Part shown: positions 28,144-36,857 of the stretch, one piece after another
Layout of the letters: every line of letters begins with the position of its first letter
How positions within the stretch are numbered: position 1 is the first letter of the stretch
Assembly: GCA_024641085.1 (NCBI GenBank)
Contig: JAHEDT010000003.1
Location: 62,001 to 126,000 of the forward strand
Length of the DNA stretch: 64,000 nt
DNA from: Geobacteraceae bacterium
GTDB taxonomy: Bacteria > Desulfobacterota > Desulfuromonadia > Desulfuromonadales > BM103
Reading direction: 5' to 3'
The notes under the pieces: model-generated
Databases searched by the model: none
Told to the model about the DNA's origin: nothing
What the model saw: the letters and a program-made list of their open reading frames with translations, nothing else
Program-made: the position numbers and the translations under genes

Positions 28144-28307
28144 GCTGAACAGTAACGCATAAGCCGTGCCATCATTGTGAAGAGAAAATCAGAACAATAT
28201 CGGCAACTTTTGCTGATTGAATATTCAGGGCTAAAATCAACGGCTCTGATTTAGGCAACGCTTGCCGGATTTTTAGGCAGGGGCTGAATCTTCAGCAGGG
28301 TTTATGC

Positions 28308-28336
28308 TTGAGTTAATTCGGCAATTTCCCTATACT
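28308..28336 (+). promoter_or_regulatory. Sigma-70 promoter of 6S RNA
   Basis: TTGAGT (28308-28313) and TATACT (28331-28336) are 17 bases apart. The predicted start is about 28343. No protein-coding start follows for over 300 bases, which fits a stable-RNA gene. Confidence 0.7.
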
Positions 28337-28342
28337 GAAGTG

Positions 28343-28542
28343 GCATTGAGTTATCTGTTCAGCTCTCTGCCCTGTAGGTGAGGTCGCTATGCCCACGCGG
28401 AATATTTTTTCATCGGGCAGGTAACTTCTGAACGTGGTGTGCAAGCCCGCCACTGAGCGGGAAGCCTTAAGCGTTCATAACCAGCCCACTTAGTTGGCCG
28501 TCGTCGTGAGGCCACGGACCCACGGCAGGTGTGGAGAGCTAA
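28343..28542 (+). ncRNA. ssrS: 6S RNA
   Basis: The sequence can fold as a rod with one large central bubble, as 6S RNA does. The closing stem is AGCTCTC (28361-28367) with GAGAGCT (28534-28540), extended by TGCC/GGCA. The terminal hairpin is CCCGC-CACTGA-GCGGG (28446-28461), followed by GAAGCCTTAA, which matches the E. coli 6S segment GAGAAGCCUUAA at the same place. A TGAACG/CGTTCA stem lies below it. Length of the closed structure is about 180 bases, normal for 6S. It mimics an open promoter and sequesters sigma-70 RNA polymerase in stationary phase. The gene has its own promoter and terminator. Confidence 0.75.
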
Positions 28543-28547
28543 AGAGA

Positions 28548-28575
28548 AGACGTCGGGAGATCCGGCGTCTTTTTA
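28548..28575 (+). terminator. Terminator of 6S RNA
   Basis: A 9-bp stem (AGACGTCGG with CCGGCGTCT, one G-T wobble) and 5-base loop are followed by TTTTTATTT. The traB-like gene begins 125 bases further on. Confidence 0.85.
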
Positions 28576-28699
28576 TTTCTTATGGAGGTTCCCGCAGAAG
28601 GCTGGCCCAGGCTTTATCAAGAGGGCACGGATGCGGAGGACACGCTTCTATATCAACCGGCTCTGTGCTATTGTTACGAAATTTTTTCGGAAGGCCAAT

Positions 28700-29875
28700 A
28701 TGAGCACCCCAGAAAATGCCGACACAAAGCGCTTGGTCATCGACAACCGGGAATACATTCTGGTCGGTACTGCACACATTTCTCAAGATTCTGTTGAAAC
28801 TGTCCAGGCGGTAATCAGGGACGAAAACCCGGACACGGTCTGCGTTGAACTGGATGAACTGCGCCACCGGGCATTGCGTAATCCCCGTCACTGGGAATCA
28901 CTCAACCTGACCCAGGTGCTCAAGCAGGGGCAGGCGCCCTTCTTGCTGGCCAACCTGGCCCTGGCCTCATTCCAGAAACGTATGGGACTACAAACCGGGG
29001 TCAAGCCCGGTGCCGAATTGGCGGCCGCCGCACAAACCGCCGAAGAACTCGGCAAATTTGTAAAGCTGGTTGATCGCGAGATTCGCACGACCTTACTGCG
29101 CGCTTGGCGGAAGGCCGGTTTCTGGAAGAAGATGAACCTCCTCTCCACCTTGTTGGTCAGTATCTTCGAATCCCAGGAACTTGATGAAGAGGAACTCGCC
29201 AGACTGCGTCAGACCGACACGCTGACGGTCATGCTGGACGAAATGGCGGAGGTTCTACCGACGGTCAAAACCATACTGGTTGATGAGCGTGACACCTACA
29301 TGGCACATTACATCCGCCAGGCCCCTGGCGAGAAGATCGTCGCAATCGTCGGTGCGGCGCACATGCCGGGAATTCTCAAAAAGCTGGAACAGACATTTTC
29401 CAGTGAAGAGATCGCGGAATTGTCCGTTGTCCCTGAAAAGAGTGGCCTATCAAAAGTTCTGCCATGGCTGATACCGGCCATCGTGGTCGGCCTGTTCATA
29501 GTGGGCTTTATGGCCGGCAACACCCAGCAACTGGCCGATGCGGCCATCGCCTGGATTCTGGCCAACGGCGTGCTCTCAGCCCTCGGCGCATTGATTGCCC
29601 TGGGTCATCCCCTGACCATCCTGGCGGCTTTCATCGCGGCACCAATCACTTCACTCAACCCGACCATCGGCGCAGGTTTTGTCACCGGGCTGGTCCAGGC
29701 TTTTATCGTCCCTCCCCAGGTCAAGGACATGGAATACGTCTCCGAAGACATCGCCAAGTTGAGCGGCTGGTGGCGTAACCGTCTCACCAGGGTTCTCCTG
29801 GTATTCATTCTCTCTTCCCTCGGCTCTGCCATAGGCACCATGGTTGCCTTCGGCTGGCTCAAAGACCTATTCTGA
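28700..29875 (+). CDS. TraB/PrgY-family membrane protein
   Basis: The 391-residue protein carries the TraB-family opening REYILVGTAHISQDSVE, a conserved ELDELRH, and a second motif IVAIVGAAHMPGI around residue 220. The C-terminal third has hydrophobic segments (LIPAIVVGLFIVGFMAGN, LSALGALIALGHPLTILAAF, VLLVFILSSLGSAIGTMVAF). Enterococcal TraB/PrgY limits peptide pheromone activity; bacterial and archaeal relatives are mostly uncharacterised, and a protease-like fold is suspected. ATG 28700 has GGAAGG 8 bases upstream. It follows the 6S RNA gene but is separated by a terminator. Confidence 0.85.
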   Translation: MSTPENADTKRLVIDNREYILVGTAHISQDSVETVQAVIRDENPDTVCVELDELRHRALRNPRHWESLNLTQVLKQGQAPFLLANLALASFQKRMGLQTGVKPGAELAAAAQTAEELGKFVKLVDREIRTTLLRAWRKAGFWKKMNLLSTLLVSIFESQELDEEELARLRQTDTLTVMLDEMAEVLPTVKTILVDERDTYMAHYIRQAPGEKIVAIVGAAHMPGILKKLEQTFSSEEIAELSVVPEKSGLSKVLPWLIPAIVVGLFIVGFMAGNTQQLADAAIAWILANGVLSALGALIALGHPLTILAAFIAAPITSLNPTIGAGFVTGLVQAFIVPPQVKDMEYVSEDIAKLSGWWRNRLTRVLLVFILSSLGSAIGTMVAFGWLKDLF

Positions 29876-29885
29876 ACGCAGGCTT

Positions 29886-29958
29886 AGGGGTCAGGTCTAC
29901 ACATTTCACAAAATCAGTAGATAATGCAAAAAATGTGAAATGTGTAGACCTGACCCCT
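29886..29958. repeat. REP-like element: perfect 25-bp inverted repeat
   Basis: Arms at 29886-29910 and 29934-29958 are exact complements with a 23-base AT-rich loop. The arm begins AGGGGTCAGGTCTACACATT. The core GGGTCAGGTCT is the kind of sequence seen in repeats mobilised by REP-associated (RAYT, IS200-like Y1) transposases. No transposase is present here, so this is a non-autonomous copy. It lies between two convergent genes and touches the stop codon of the L,D-transpeptidase. Confidence 0.8.
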
Positions 29959-31661
29959 CAATCCTGCGCCGGAGTGTGCTCCAACTGGTCAATGACGCGA
30001 TAGGCCGGCTCGGTCAAGGCAATGTCCAGATCAAGGTCCCGGAAATAGACATCAGGACGGAAGTTCAACAGCCCATCCCGACCGATCCACGCGGTCCAGT
30101 ATTGGATATGAACCGGCAAGGGAGCGATGGGGACCTGTACCGGAGCTGTCGACTTGAGAAGCTCCAGCACCCTTTCCCGGCCAAGATTTTTTTCAAGCAG
30201 GTAGTTGGCCAGATCTAGCGGGCGTTCGACCCGGATACAGCCGGAGCTGAAGGGCCGCACATTTTTGTCGAACAGATACGTCTCGTTGGTATCATGCAGG
30301 TAAATATTGAATGGGTTGGGGAACATAAATTTGACATGGCCCAGAGGGTTCCACGGACCGGGATCCATGCGCAATAAACCGGGGAAATTGGAGGCATTGA
30401 CTTTCTTCCAATCAATTTCCTGCGGGCTGATAATCGTTTCCCCGTCCGCCCTTGAGATGATATGGAAGTGCTTCTCTTCCAGGAATGCGGGGTTTGACTT
30501 GATCTGTGGCAGCTTGTCCTCCCTGAGGATCGTTGGCGGGACGGTCCAGTAGGGAGCGAACTCCAGGTAAGTCATTTGCGCGGAGAAAACCGGCGTTTTG
30601 CGGTATTGCGTACCGACGATCACCGGCATCTGCATGACAAGCTGTCCGTCCTCGACAACTTCAAGGGAAAAATCAGCGACATTCACCCGGATATGCCGCT
30701 TGCCGAAATTTTTCGGCATCCATCGCCAGCGTTCGAGGTTCAATTCAATCTGACGGATGCGCTCCTCAATCGGGACATTCAAAGTTGTAAGAGTTTTCGC
30801 GCCGATGACGCCGTCAGCCTTAAGGCCATGCCTGGTCTGGAAAAGTTTAATGGCATCAATGGTTAACGGGTCATAGGTATTGTTCGCTTCGACGGCCAGT
30901 TTCAGGTCGCCGGTTTTCAGCAACAGAGCTCTCAATAACGGGACCCTCTGGTCATCGGCACCAGACCTGATCGTTGGGCCAGAAGGGATCTGTGGCCAGC
31001 CGCCGTAAGCCGCGATTTCCTGGTACTTATTCAGTGCGGCAACGAGCTGTCGGTACTCTTCGTGAGGGGGAAGCAGGTCTTCAAGGACCTGTGGTAGCCG
31101 GTGATTGTTCATCGCGTATTCGAGGAGTTTGACCAGGTCAGCCTTGCGACGCCGGGCCCTCCAGTCGACATGCGCCAATGACGGATCGACCTGGCCTTCG
31201 ACGATCTGGGTAGCATACGTCAGGAACGCCTGGGACAAAAAGAGGTCGAGAAGCGCACGGTTGTCGGGTGCCAAACACAAGTTGTGCCGGGCAAAATCCG
31301 CCTGGAGACGCAGCAGTCCCTCCAGTTCGGCCAACAGGTAATCATCCCCGCACAAACCATGCGACCCGGCACTGCGGAGGCTCTCAATCAGTGTCTCCAC
31401 TTCCGGCTTCAACTGCCAGCCGTCCAGCCAGACCGGCAGGAACCCTCGCTGCTGGTAAAGCATGAAAACCTGCTCATGCGACAGCATTAGGGCGAGATTG
31501 ATCAGCGCTGGCGGCACGGAGGTGCTGTTCTCCAGCAGGCTCTCGATGTGCTCGCCAGTTTCCTGGTCGAACAGCTCAATGGCACTCGCAGCCTGTTCGG
31601 CGCATACCGGGGCTGCCGTGAAGAGAAGAACAACCAATACCTTGACAAAAAAATTCAACAT
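29958..31661 (-). CDS. L,D-transpeptidase, YcbB/LdtD type
   Basis: The 567-residue secreted enzyme has a signal peptide (MLNFFVKVLVVLLFTAAPVCA). A helical scaffold region follows, then a peptidoglycan-binding domain (about 275-330, DAIKLFQTRHGLKADGVIG) and a YkuD catalytic domain (about 345-500). The active site is HDTNETYLF and then SSGCIRVERP, with the nucleophile Cys in SGC. It makes 3-3 cross-links in the cell wall or attaches proteins to it. The stop codon overlaps one arm of the REP-like repeat by a base. It is monocistronic. Confidence 0.93.
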   Translation of the reverse strand: MLNFFVKVLVVLLFTAAPVCAEQAASAIELFDQETGEHIESLLENSTSVPPALINLALMLSHEQVFMLYQQRGFLPVWLDGWQLKPEVETLIESLRSAGSHGLCGDDYLLAELEGLLRLQADFARHNLCLAPDNRALLDLFLSQAFLTYATQIVEGQVDPSLAHVDWRARRRKADLVKLLEYAMNNHRLPQVLEDLLPPHEEYRQLVAALNKYQEIAAYGGWPQIPSGPTIRSGADDQRVPLLRALLLKTGDLKLAVEANNTYDPLTIDAIKLFQTRHGLKADGVIGAKTLTTLNVPIEERIRQIELNLERWRWMPKNFGKRHIRVNVADFSLEVVEDGQLVMQMPVIVGTQYRKTPVFSAQMTYLEFAPYWTVPPTILREDKLPQIKSNPAFLEEKHFHIISRADGETIISPQEIDWKKVNASNFPGLLRMDPGPWNPLGHVKFMFPNPFNIYLHDTNETYLFDKNVRPFSSGCIRVERPLDLANYLLEKNLGRERVLELLKSTAPVQVPIAPLPVHIQYWTAWIGRDGLLNFRPDVYFRDLDLDIALTEPAYRVIDQLEHTPAQD

Positions 31662-32017
31662 TATGGACCCTGAGCACCGTATATTTTAAGTGCTCGCCAA
31701 GAACAGAACAACGATCAAATTTACGACCATACTCAATTCATTATACATCTCTTTTGCGGGGGATATCTCCTTGCTTGCTGGACACCTCCGCAACGATTCT
31801 GTTTCTTGCCATCACAGTTCGGCAACGCTATGATGGCACCGGCGGCAAAACAACGCAATGAAAGACCTGCCACCTGGAACTGGACGGCTACCTGCAGAGC
31901 ACACAGAGTGAGGGTTCACGTTCGGGAAAACGTCTTCCTTTCTAGCATGTTTTCTTTTCCCTTTGGCATTTCCTGGCTTTGATCGCATATCATCAAAGTT
32001 CCAGCAGGGCAGCATTC
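31662..32017. other. Intergenic region between L,D-transpeptidase and LysE genes
   Basis: Promoters for two divergent genes must lie here; none is clear. No hairpin longer than 7 bp or gene is seen. It includes an AT-rich stretch at about 31720-31760. Confidence 0.35.
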
Positions 32018-32647
32018 ATGGATTTCTGGCAGGGCTTTACCATCGTTACCTGTGTCCATTTGCTGGCGGCAGCTTCCCCTGGCCCTGACTTCGCCCTGGT
32101 GACCCGACAGTCACTCCTTTACGGCCGCAGGGCCGGCATCCTGACCAGTCTCGGCATATCGCTCGGGCTGTCAATCCACATTCTTTATTCCACTGCAGGC
32201 CTGGCCGCGGTGGTTGTTCATTCGACCCGGGGGATGGCACTCATAAAACTGGCTGGTGGCGCATACCTGGTTTACCTGGGCATCACAGGGCTGCGCGCCA
32301 AACCTCGGCGTGGAATCGAGACCAGCACAGCAAGCACGCAGGAAAATGCCTCTCCATACCGACAGATAGCCAGCGGCTTCTTGTGCAACGCTCTCAATCC
32401 AAAGGCACCGATCTATTTCCTATCGCTCTTTACTGTGGTACTCTCTGCCGATATGCCGCTTTTGACCCTGGTGGTCTACGGTGGGTGGATCATGCTGCTG
32501 CAAATGTTCTGGTTTACCAGCATGGCCCTCTTCTTTACGAATGCGGCCATTCGGTGTCGGGTGTTTATCATCGGGCATTGGATCGATCGAGCCTTCGGTG
32601 CGGCCATGCTGTTACTGGGGCTCAGGGTCCTTCACTCTTGTTTCTGA
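32018..32647 (+). CDS. LysE/RhtB-family exporter
   Basis: The 209-residue membrane protein has six predicted helices and the family start DFWQGFTIVTCVHLLAAASPGPDFALVTRQS, with the conserved SPGPD motif. The later segment SGFLCNALNPKAPIYFLSLF matches the NPK motif of the family. These proteins export amino acids or homoserine lactones; the substrate is not decidable. A second LysE gene starts 15 bases downstream, so the two may be co-transcribed. The start ATG 32018 has only a weak AGGG site. Confidence 0.88.
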   Translation: MDFWQGFTIVTCVHLLAAASPGPDFALVTRQSLLYGRRAGILTSLGISLGLSIHILYSTAGLAAVVVHSTRGMALIKLAGGAYLVYLGITGLRAKPRRGIETSTASTQENASPYRQIASGFLCNALNPKAPIYFLSLFTVVLSADMPLLTLVVYGGWIMLLQMFWFTSMALFFTNAAIRCRVFIIGHWIDRAFGAAMLLLGLRVLHSCF

Positions 32648-32662
32648 CATTTTTAGAGAATT

Positions 32663-33289
32663 ATGCTTTCCATCGAAACCGTTAGCACCTTCTTTCTGGC
32701 CTCGGCATTACTTGCTCTTGCCCCGGGTCCGGATAACGTTTTTGTCCTGACTCAGTCGGCCCTCCATGGCAAACTCTCCGGCCTGATCGTGATGCTTGGC
32801 TTGTGCACCGGACTGCTGGTCCATACCAGCGCGGTCGCTTTCGGCGTCGCAGTCATTTTCCAGGCTTCGGCGGTCGCTTTTACGCTCCTGAAGGTGGTCG
32901 GCGCAGGTTACCTGCTTTACCTGGCATGGCAGGTGTTGCGGACCTCCCCGGAGCATATCCGTTTGCAAGGCAGCCCGCGGAAGAGTCTGGGCAAACTCTA
33001 TCGGCGCGGCATTATCATGAATGTCACCAACCCGAAGGTGTCAATTTTCTTTCTCGCCTTCCTGCCGCAATTCGCAGACCCCGAGCGTGGTGCCATCAGT
33101 CTGCAGATGGCGTCTCTGGGTGGGATATTCATCGTGGCCACAGTCCTGGTATTCGGCACGGTGGCCCTGATCGGCGGGGCCCTGGGCGATTGGCTCAACA
33201 AGTCAATGCCCGCTCAACGCATTGTCAACTGGGTCGCCGGCACCGTATTCGTCGGTCTGGCTTTAAAACTCGCGACCGCACAAAAATAA
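32663..33289 (+). CDS. LysE-family exporter, second copy
   Basis: The 208-residue protein is another LysE member: LALAPGPDNVFVLTQSALHGK near the N-terminus and GIIMNVTNPKVSIFFLAFLPQF in the middle, with six helices. It is only distantly similar to its neighbour, so the pair is an old duplication or a joined set rather than a recent one. It may export a different amino acid. It sits 15 bases after the first gene. Confidence 0.9.
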   Translation: MLSIETVSTFFLASALLALAPGPDNVFVLTQSALHGKLSGLIVMLGLCTGLLVHTSAVAFGVAVIFQASAVAFTLLKVVGAGYLLYLAWQVLRTSPEHIRLQGSPRKSLGKLYRRGIIMNVTNPKVSIFFLAFLPQFADPERGAISLQMASLGGIFIVATVLVFGTVALIGGALGDWLNKSMPAQRIVNWVAGTVFVGLALKLATAQK

Positions 33290-33529
33290 GCGGGCAGTGC
33301 TGTTAATATGGTCGAGTTCGACTGTCCCGACAGCGACGGCTTGTCAAGGGGCGGCGATCAGCATGCTGAAATACATTCACTCTATAGGGCATAACCGTCA
33401 AGACCCAGGACATGAGTTGCTGGTTAAGGGGTCGGGGCTTTCTGGATTTGAAACGGGCATATTCTTGGAGTGACTCTCCTGACATGACTGGAAGCGCTTA
33501 AAACCGGTGAATTCTGACTGAGGAATGGC

Positions 33530-34345
33530 ATGGACTGGAAATCATTTTTTGACCGGCTGGGGATGAACGGGACACGCTGGCAATGGCGCATGATGAGGTG
33601 GGAGCGCAGCCTGCGGGCCATCCTGCAGGGGAGTCCATCGGGGGGCAACTGGTCGGCAACCAAGCTGCTCATCGCAGTCAACCTGCTGCTTTACGGCCTG
33701 ATGGTCGTCCAGGGTATCGGCGGTGGACTGGGACCATCCACCCTGCTCAACCCAAACAGCTATTTGCTGGTGCATAACGGAGCCCAGTACTGGCCCCTGG
33801 TGCTCACCGAAGGTCAGTGGTGGCGCTGCGTAACCTATGCATTCGCTCACGGTGGGCTCATACATCTCGCTTTCAACATGATCGTCCTCTACCAGGTCGG
33901 CCCCATGATCGAGGAGGAGATCGGCACGGTTCGCTTCGTCATCCTCTATGTACTGACCGCCCTGACAGCAACCTTCGCCGGTTTCGGCTGGCAAGTTCTC
34001 TACATCAAACAGTGGGTTCCCGTCGTTGGCGCTTCAGGATCCCTGTTCGGCCTGATCGGCTTCGCCATTTCCTACTATCATCGGGTCGGCGGGACCATGG
34101 CCCACAATTATCGGAATTTCATGCTGCGCTGGGCGGCGATCGCTTTCGTCTTCGGCCTGCTGGTCGGGGCCGACAACGCCGGGCACCTTGGCGGGGCCAT
34201 TGGCGGGGCCCTGTTCGGTCTGGTACTGCCGATCGGTATACGAGGTCGACAGGTATTGCGCCACGTCTTCAATGGCCTGGGCATCTTCTGTATTCTGTTG
34301 ACCGTTGTCAGCCTATTGATGATGGCCATCTCGTGGGCGCGTTGA
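33530..34345 (+). CDS. Rhomboid-family intramembrane serine protease
   Basis: The 271-residue protein has the catalytic Ser in VVGASGSLFGLIGF and the catalytic His in ADNAGHLGGAIGGALFGL, with the HxxxN element in HGGLIHLAFNMIVLYQVG. It has six or seven membrane helices. The N-terminal 40 residues are basic and Trp-rich and lie in the cytoplasm. It cleaves single-pass membrane proteins within the bilayer. The substrate is unknown; the membrane-spanning subtilase at 38459 is a speculative candidate. It is monocistronic. Confidence 0.92.
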   Translation: MDWKSFFDRLGMNGTRWQWRMMRWERSLRAILQGSPSGGNWSATKLLIAVNLLLYGLMVVQGIGGGLGPSTLLNPNSYLLVHNGAQYWPLVLTEGQWWRCVTYAFAHGGLIHLAFNMIVLYQVGPMIEEEIGTVRFVILYVLTALTATFAGFGWQVLYIKQWVPVVGASGSLFGLIGFAISYYHRVGGTMAHNYRNFMLRWAAIAFVFGLLVGADNAGHLGGAIGGALFGLVLPIGIRGRQVLRHVFNGLGIFCILLTVVSLLMMAISWAR

Positions 34346-34498
34346 GGGTAGGCCCGACCGGTAACGATGACCGGAAGCAAAGACACGGATGCGCGGTGAA
34401 TCCTGCAAGCCCATGGCATGTGCACTTCACCCTACATCTCAGGTTACAATACTTAACTAACTGATATAAAATTAATTTTCAATTGGCAGTGGGGGTAA

Positions 34499-34990
34499 AT
34501 GGCTAAAGATAAAACACCCGTTACGCCGGCGATCCGCCTGCTTAAACTCGCCGGAATCGAGTTCACCCCGCACCTGTATCAATACGAGGAGCGCGGTGGC
34601 ACGGCAGTCTCAGCCCGTGAACTCGGTATCAATGAGCACCATGTCATCAAAACCCTGGTCATGGAAGATGAACAGCACCAGCCCCTGATTGTCCTGATGC
34701 ACGGCGACCGGGAAGTCTCTACCAAAGAACTCGCCAGGAGAGTCGGTGCCAAGGCCATTGCCCCCTGTAATCCTGAGGCGGCACTCAAGCATACCGGATA
34801 CCTGGTCGGCGGCACCTCCCCCTTCGCCACCCGCAAAGCGATGCCGGTCTACATGGAGGCTTCGATTGCCGTCCTGCCCACCATCTATCTCAATGGCGGC
34901 AAACGCGGATTCCTGATCAGCCTAGCGCCAGGGATTGTCATTGACTTGCTGAAACCGACGTTGGTCGAAATCGGGATCAAAACGACGTGA
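34499..34990 (+). CDS. ybaK: Cys-tRNA(Pro)/Cys-tRNA(Cys) deacylase YbaK
   Basis: The 163-residue protein is a YbaK-type editing enzyme that removes amino acids wrongly attached to tRNA. It starts KDKTPVTPAIRLLKLAGIEFT and has HVIKTLVMED, VGTSPFATRKAMPVYME-like segment (GYLVGGTSPFATRKAMPVYM) and GGKRGFLISLAP. The conserved Lys in the active-site HVIKTL motif is present. GTGGGGG lies 8 bases before ATG 34499. A second, more distant member of the superfamily lies at 44782. Confidence 0.92.
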   Translation: MAKDKTPVTPAIRLLKLAGIEFTPHLYQYEERGGTAVSARELGINEHHVIKTLVMEDEQHQPLIVLMHGDREVSTKELARRVGAKAIAPCNPEAALKHTGYLVGGTSPFATRKAMPVYMEASIAVLPTIYLNGGKRGFLISLAPGIVIDLLKPTLVEIGIKTT

Positions 34991-35063
34991 GAGGGCCGCA
35001 GCGCGAAGCAAGTTTTTTTTCAGCTCTAACCTCGCACTTCACGGCCCTGCAAAGGAGGATGCC

Positions 35064-35891
35064 ATGAGCCTTGCAGAACGTTTCGCAAAAGCCGCTGACG
35101 CCATCCGTGACGCGAAAGCCATGATCATCACCGCCGGTGCCGGCATGGGTGTCGATTCCGGCCTGCCTGATTTCCGCGGCGACCAGGGATTCTGGAACGC
35201 CTACCCGATGTATGAACGACTCGGTATCAATTTTGTCGGGGCGGCCAATCCGGCGAATTTCGAAGGGGATCCGGCCTTCGGTTGGGGCTTCTACGGCCAT
35301 CGCACCAACCTTTATCGGCAAACAAAACCGCATCCCGGCTTCCGGATGCTGCAGAACTGGGCTGCAGATTTAGGTCAGGACAGTTTCGTCGTCACCTCGA
35401 ACGTCGACGGTCAGTTCCAGAAAGCCGGCTACCGCGAGGACCAGGTGCTCGAGGTTCACGGCTCGATCCACCACCTGCAATGCCTCTCCCCTTGCTGCAA
35501 CGCTATCTGGAACAACGACGAGTCGATACCGGTCGATTTAACCACCATGCGCGCTCAGCATGTTCCCCAATGCCGACACTGCCGTCAGCCTGCCCGGCCC
35601 AACATCCTGATGTTTGGCGACTATTCCTGGCTTGCCAATCGGACCCGCGGCCAGGAGATGCGCTTCGAGAGTTTCCTTGAACAACACCACCAGGAGCCAC
35701 TCGTGGTCATAGAGATGGGAGCTGGAACGGCAATCCCGACCATCCGTTACATGAGCGAGCGGATTGGCCAGCGTCACGCTGCCAAGGTGGTCCGGATCAA
35801 CCCAAGGGAGGCCCATATCAGCGGCGGCCATATTGCGCTTCCTTGCGGTGCACTGGAAGGTTTGGAAGGGATCGCAGGCTGTTTAAACTGA
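35064..35891 (+). CDS. Sir2-family NAD-dependent protein deacylase
   Basis: The 275-residue sirtuin has the NAD motif GAGMGVDSGLPDFRG, SNVDGQFQKAG (in place of the usual QNIDxLHxxAG), catalytic His in EVHGSIHHLQC, and a Cys4 zinc module CLSPCC...CRHC. The ribose site is GAGTAIPTIR. It removes acyl groups from lysine using NAD. The altered second motif places it in a divergent bacterial subgroup, so deacetylation is not certain to be its main activity. AAAGGAGG lies before ATG 35064. It is monocistronic. Confidence 0.9.
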   Translation: MSLAERFAKAADAIRDAKAMIITAGAGMGVDSGLPDFRGDQGFWNAYPMYERLGINFVGAANPANFEGDPAFGWGFYGHRTNLYRQTKPHPGFRMLQNWAADLGQDSFVVTSNVDGQFQKAGYREDQVLEVHGSIHHLQCLSPCCNAIWNNDESIPVDLTTMRAQHVPQCRHCRQPARPNILMFGDYSWLANRTRGQEMRFESFLEQHHQEPLVVIEMGAGTAIPTIRYMSERIGQRHAAKVVRINPREAHISGGHIALPCGALEGLEGIAGCLN

Positions 35892-36251
35892 ACGTGACGG
35901 CCCGCAACAGGCTGTGATGAAGTGACTCTCTCCTCGTTTGCATTACCGGCAAGAACAGCCCTGGGGAGACAGCGGCACCCCTGTCACCCAGATAATCCAA
36001 TCAATAATTGCGCAAACTTTGCACACAAGCGGCGCATAAAGTGTTCATGCAGCGTTTGCCAAGACAAATGTCCGTAGCGGCTCACATGACACGAAATAAT
36101 TCATAAAATTATAATTTTATTAGTATTTTTAAGAAATTAAGCTTGATATTGGCCCTCTTCTCCCGGTTGGGAACAAGTTTTGCTTTTACCTTTGGCTAGT
36201 ACAGGAACCTCTGACTCGCCAATGGACGCAAAACATAACCGGGAGGGTGGA
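35892..36251. other. Intergenic region with AT-rich palindrome
   Basis: Low-GC stretch for this genome at about 36090-36150. It includes a perfect 18-base palindrome, ATAAAATTATAATTTTAT (36103-36120). No convincing gene until GTG 36252. Confidence 0.5.
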
Positions 36252-36482
36252 GTGAACAAGATATTCATCGACGCAAGCGAACTGCAGACTCTGCTTTTCG
36301 AACGACGGCAGATCATTGCCCTGCTGGAAAACACCGAACTCTGGCGGCAGATACCTCTCGCCCAGCGCTTCGCCATCATCGATTCCAGCGAATTTGTCAC
36401 ACTGATGGGCAAATCATTCACCGAACATGCTCGACGCATGCTCGAAGACGAAATGGAAGCCATGGTGTCCACGATCCACTAA
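36252..36482 (+). CDS. Small protein of unknown function
   Basis: This 76-residue protein is not recognised. It starts at GTG 36252 with GGGAGG about 6 bases upstream (an ATG at 36222 is possible but has no site). The sequence has no signal or membrane segment and looks helical: TLLFERRQIIALLENTELWR, then SSEFVTLMGKSFTEHARRML, ending DEMEAMVSTIH. There is no terminator or partner close by. It lies between the AT-rich palindrome and glgC. Confidence 0.5.
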   Translation: MNKIFIDASELQTLLFERRQIIALLENTELWRQIPLAQRFAIIDSSEFVTLMGKSFTEHARRMLEDEMEAMVSTIH

Positions 36483-36857
36483 CCGATAGAGTGAATCTCT
36501 CTTCCAAAACGATCCTCCCCGCCTGACCATATTCATCGGATCTTCAGAGCCACCAGCCATTTCCGGCTTGAAGAATTCTGCAAAACAAAAAAATCCCTCT
36601 TCAGTTTTCCATGACGATGCCACAAAATGAAGAAACGTCACGTTTACAGCTGGCTGTTTTCTTCTCGGCAATTTTATGAATCCATGAGATTCTAAGATTA
36701 AATCCGAAAATCGGATAGCTGTTGGAGGTTCCTGTTCGAGCAACATGCGCCACAGAGTGAATGCCACACTCATCTGACCCTCTTGCATTTGCATGAAGGT
36801 TTGTCAAACTTATGTCCAGACTCGAATTGAAAACAGGTTCAGCAAGGAGAGATGCCG
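36483..36857. other. Intergenic region before glgC
   Basis: No gene is seen. The sequence is less GC-rich than its surroundings (about 36580-36720) and ends with the AAGGAG ribosome site of glgC at 36844-36849. No clear promoter or operator was found. Confidence 0.35.

Noticed and set aside
28343-28575. Riboswitch controlling the traB-like gene
   Set aside because: TAGGTGAGG recalls an M-box and GCCACTG a cobalamin element, but neither fold can be drawn. The GAAGCCTTAA after the terminal hairpin and the rod-like closing stem fit 6S RNA better.
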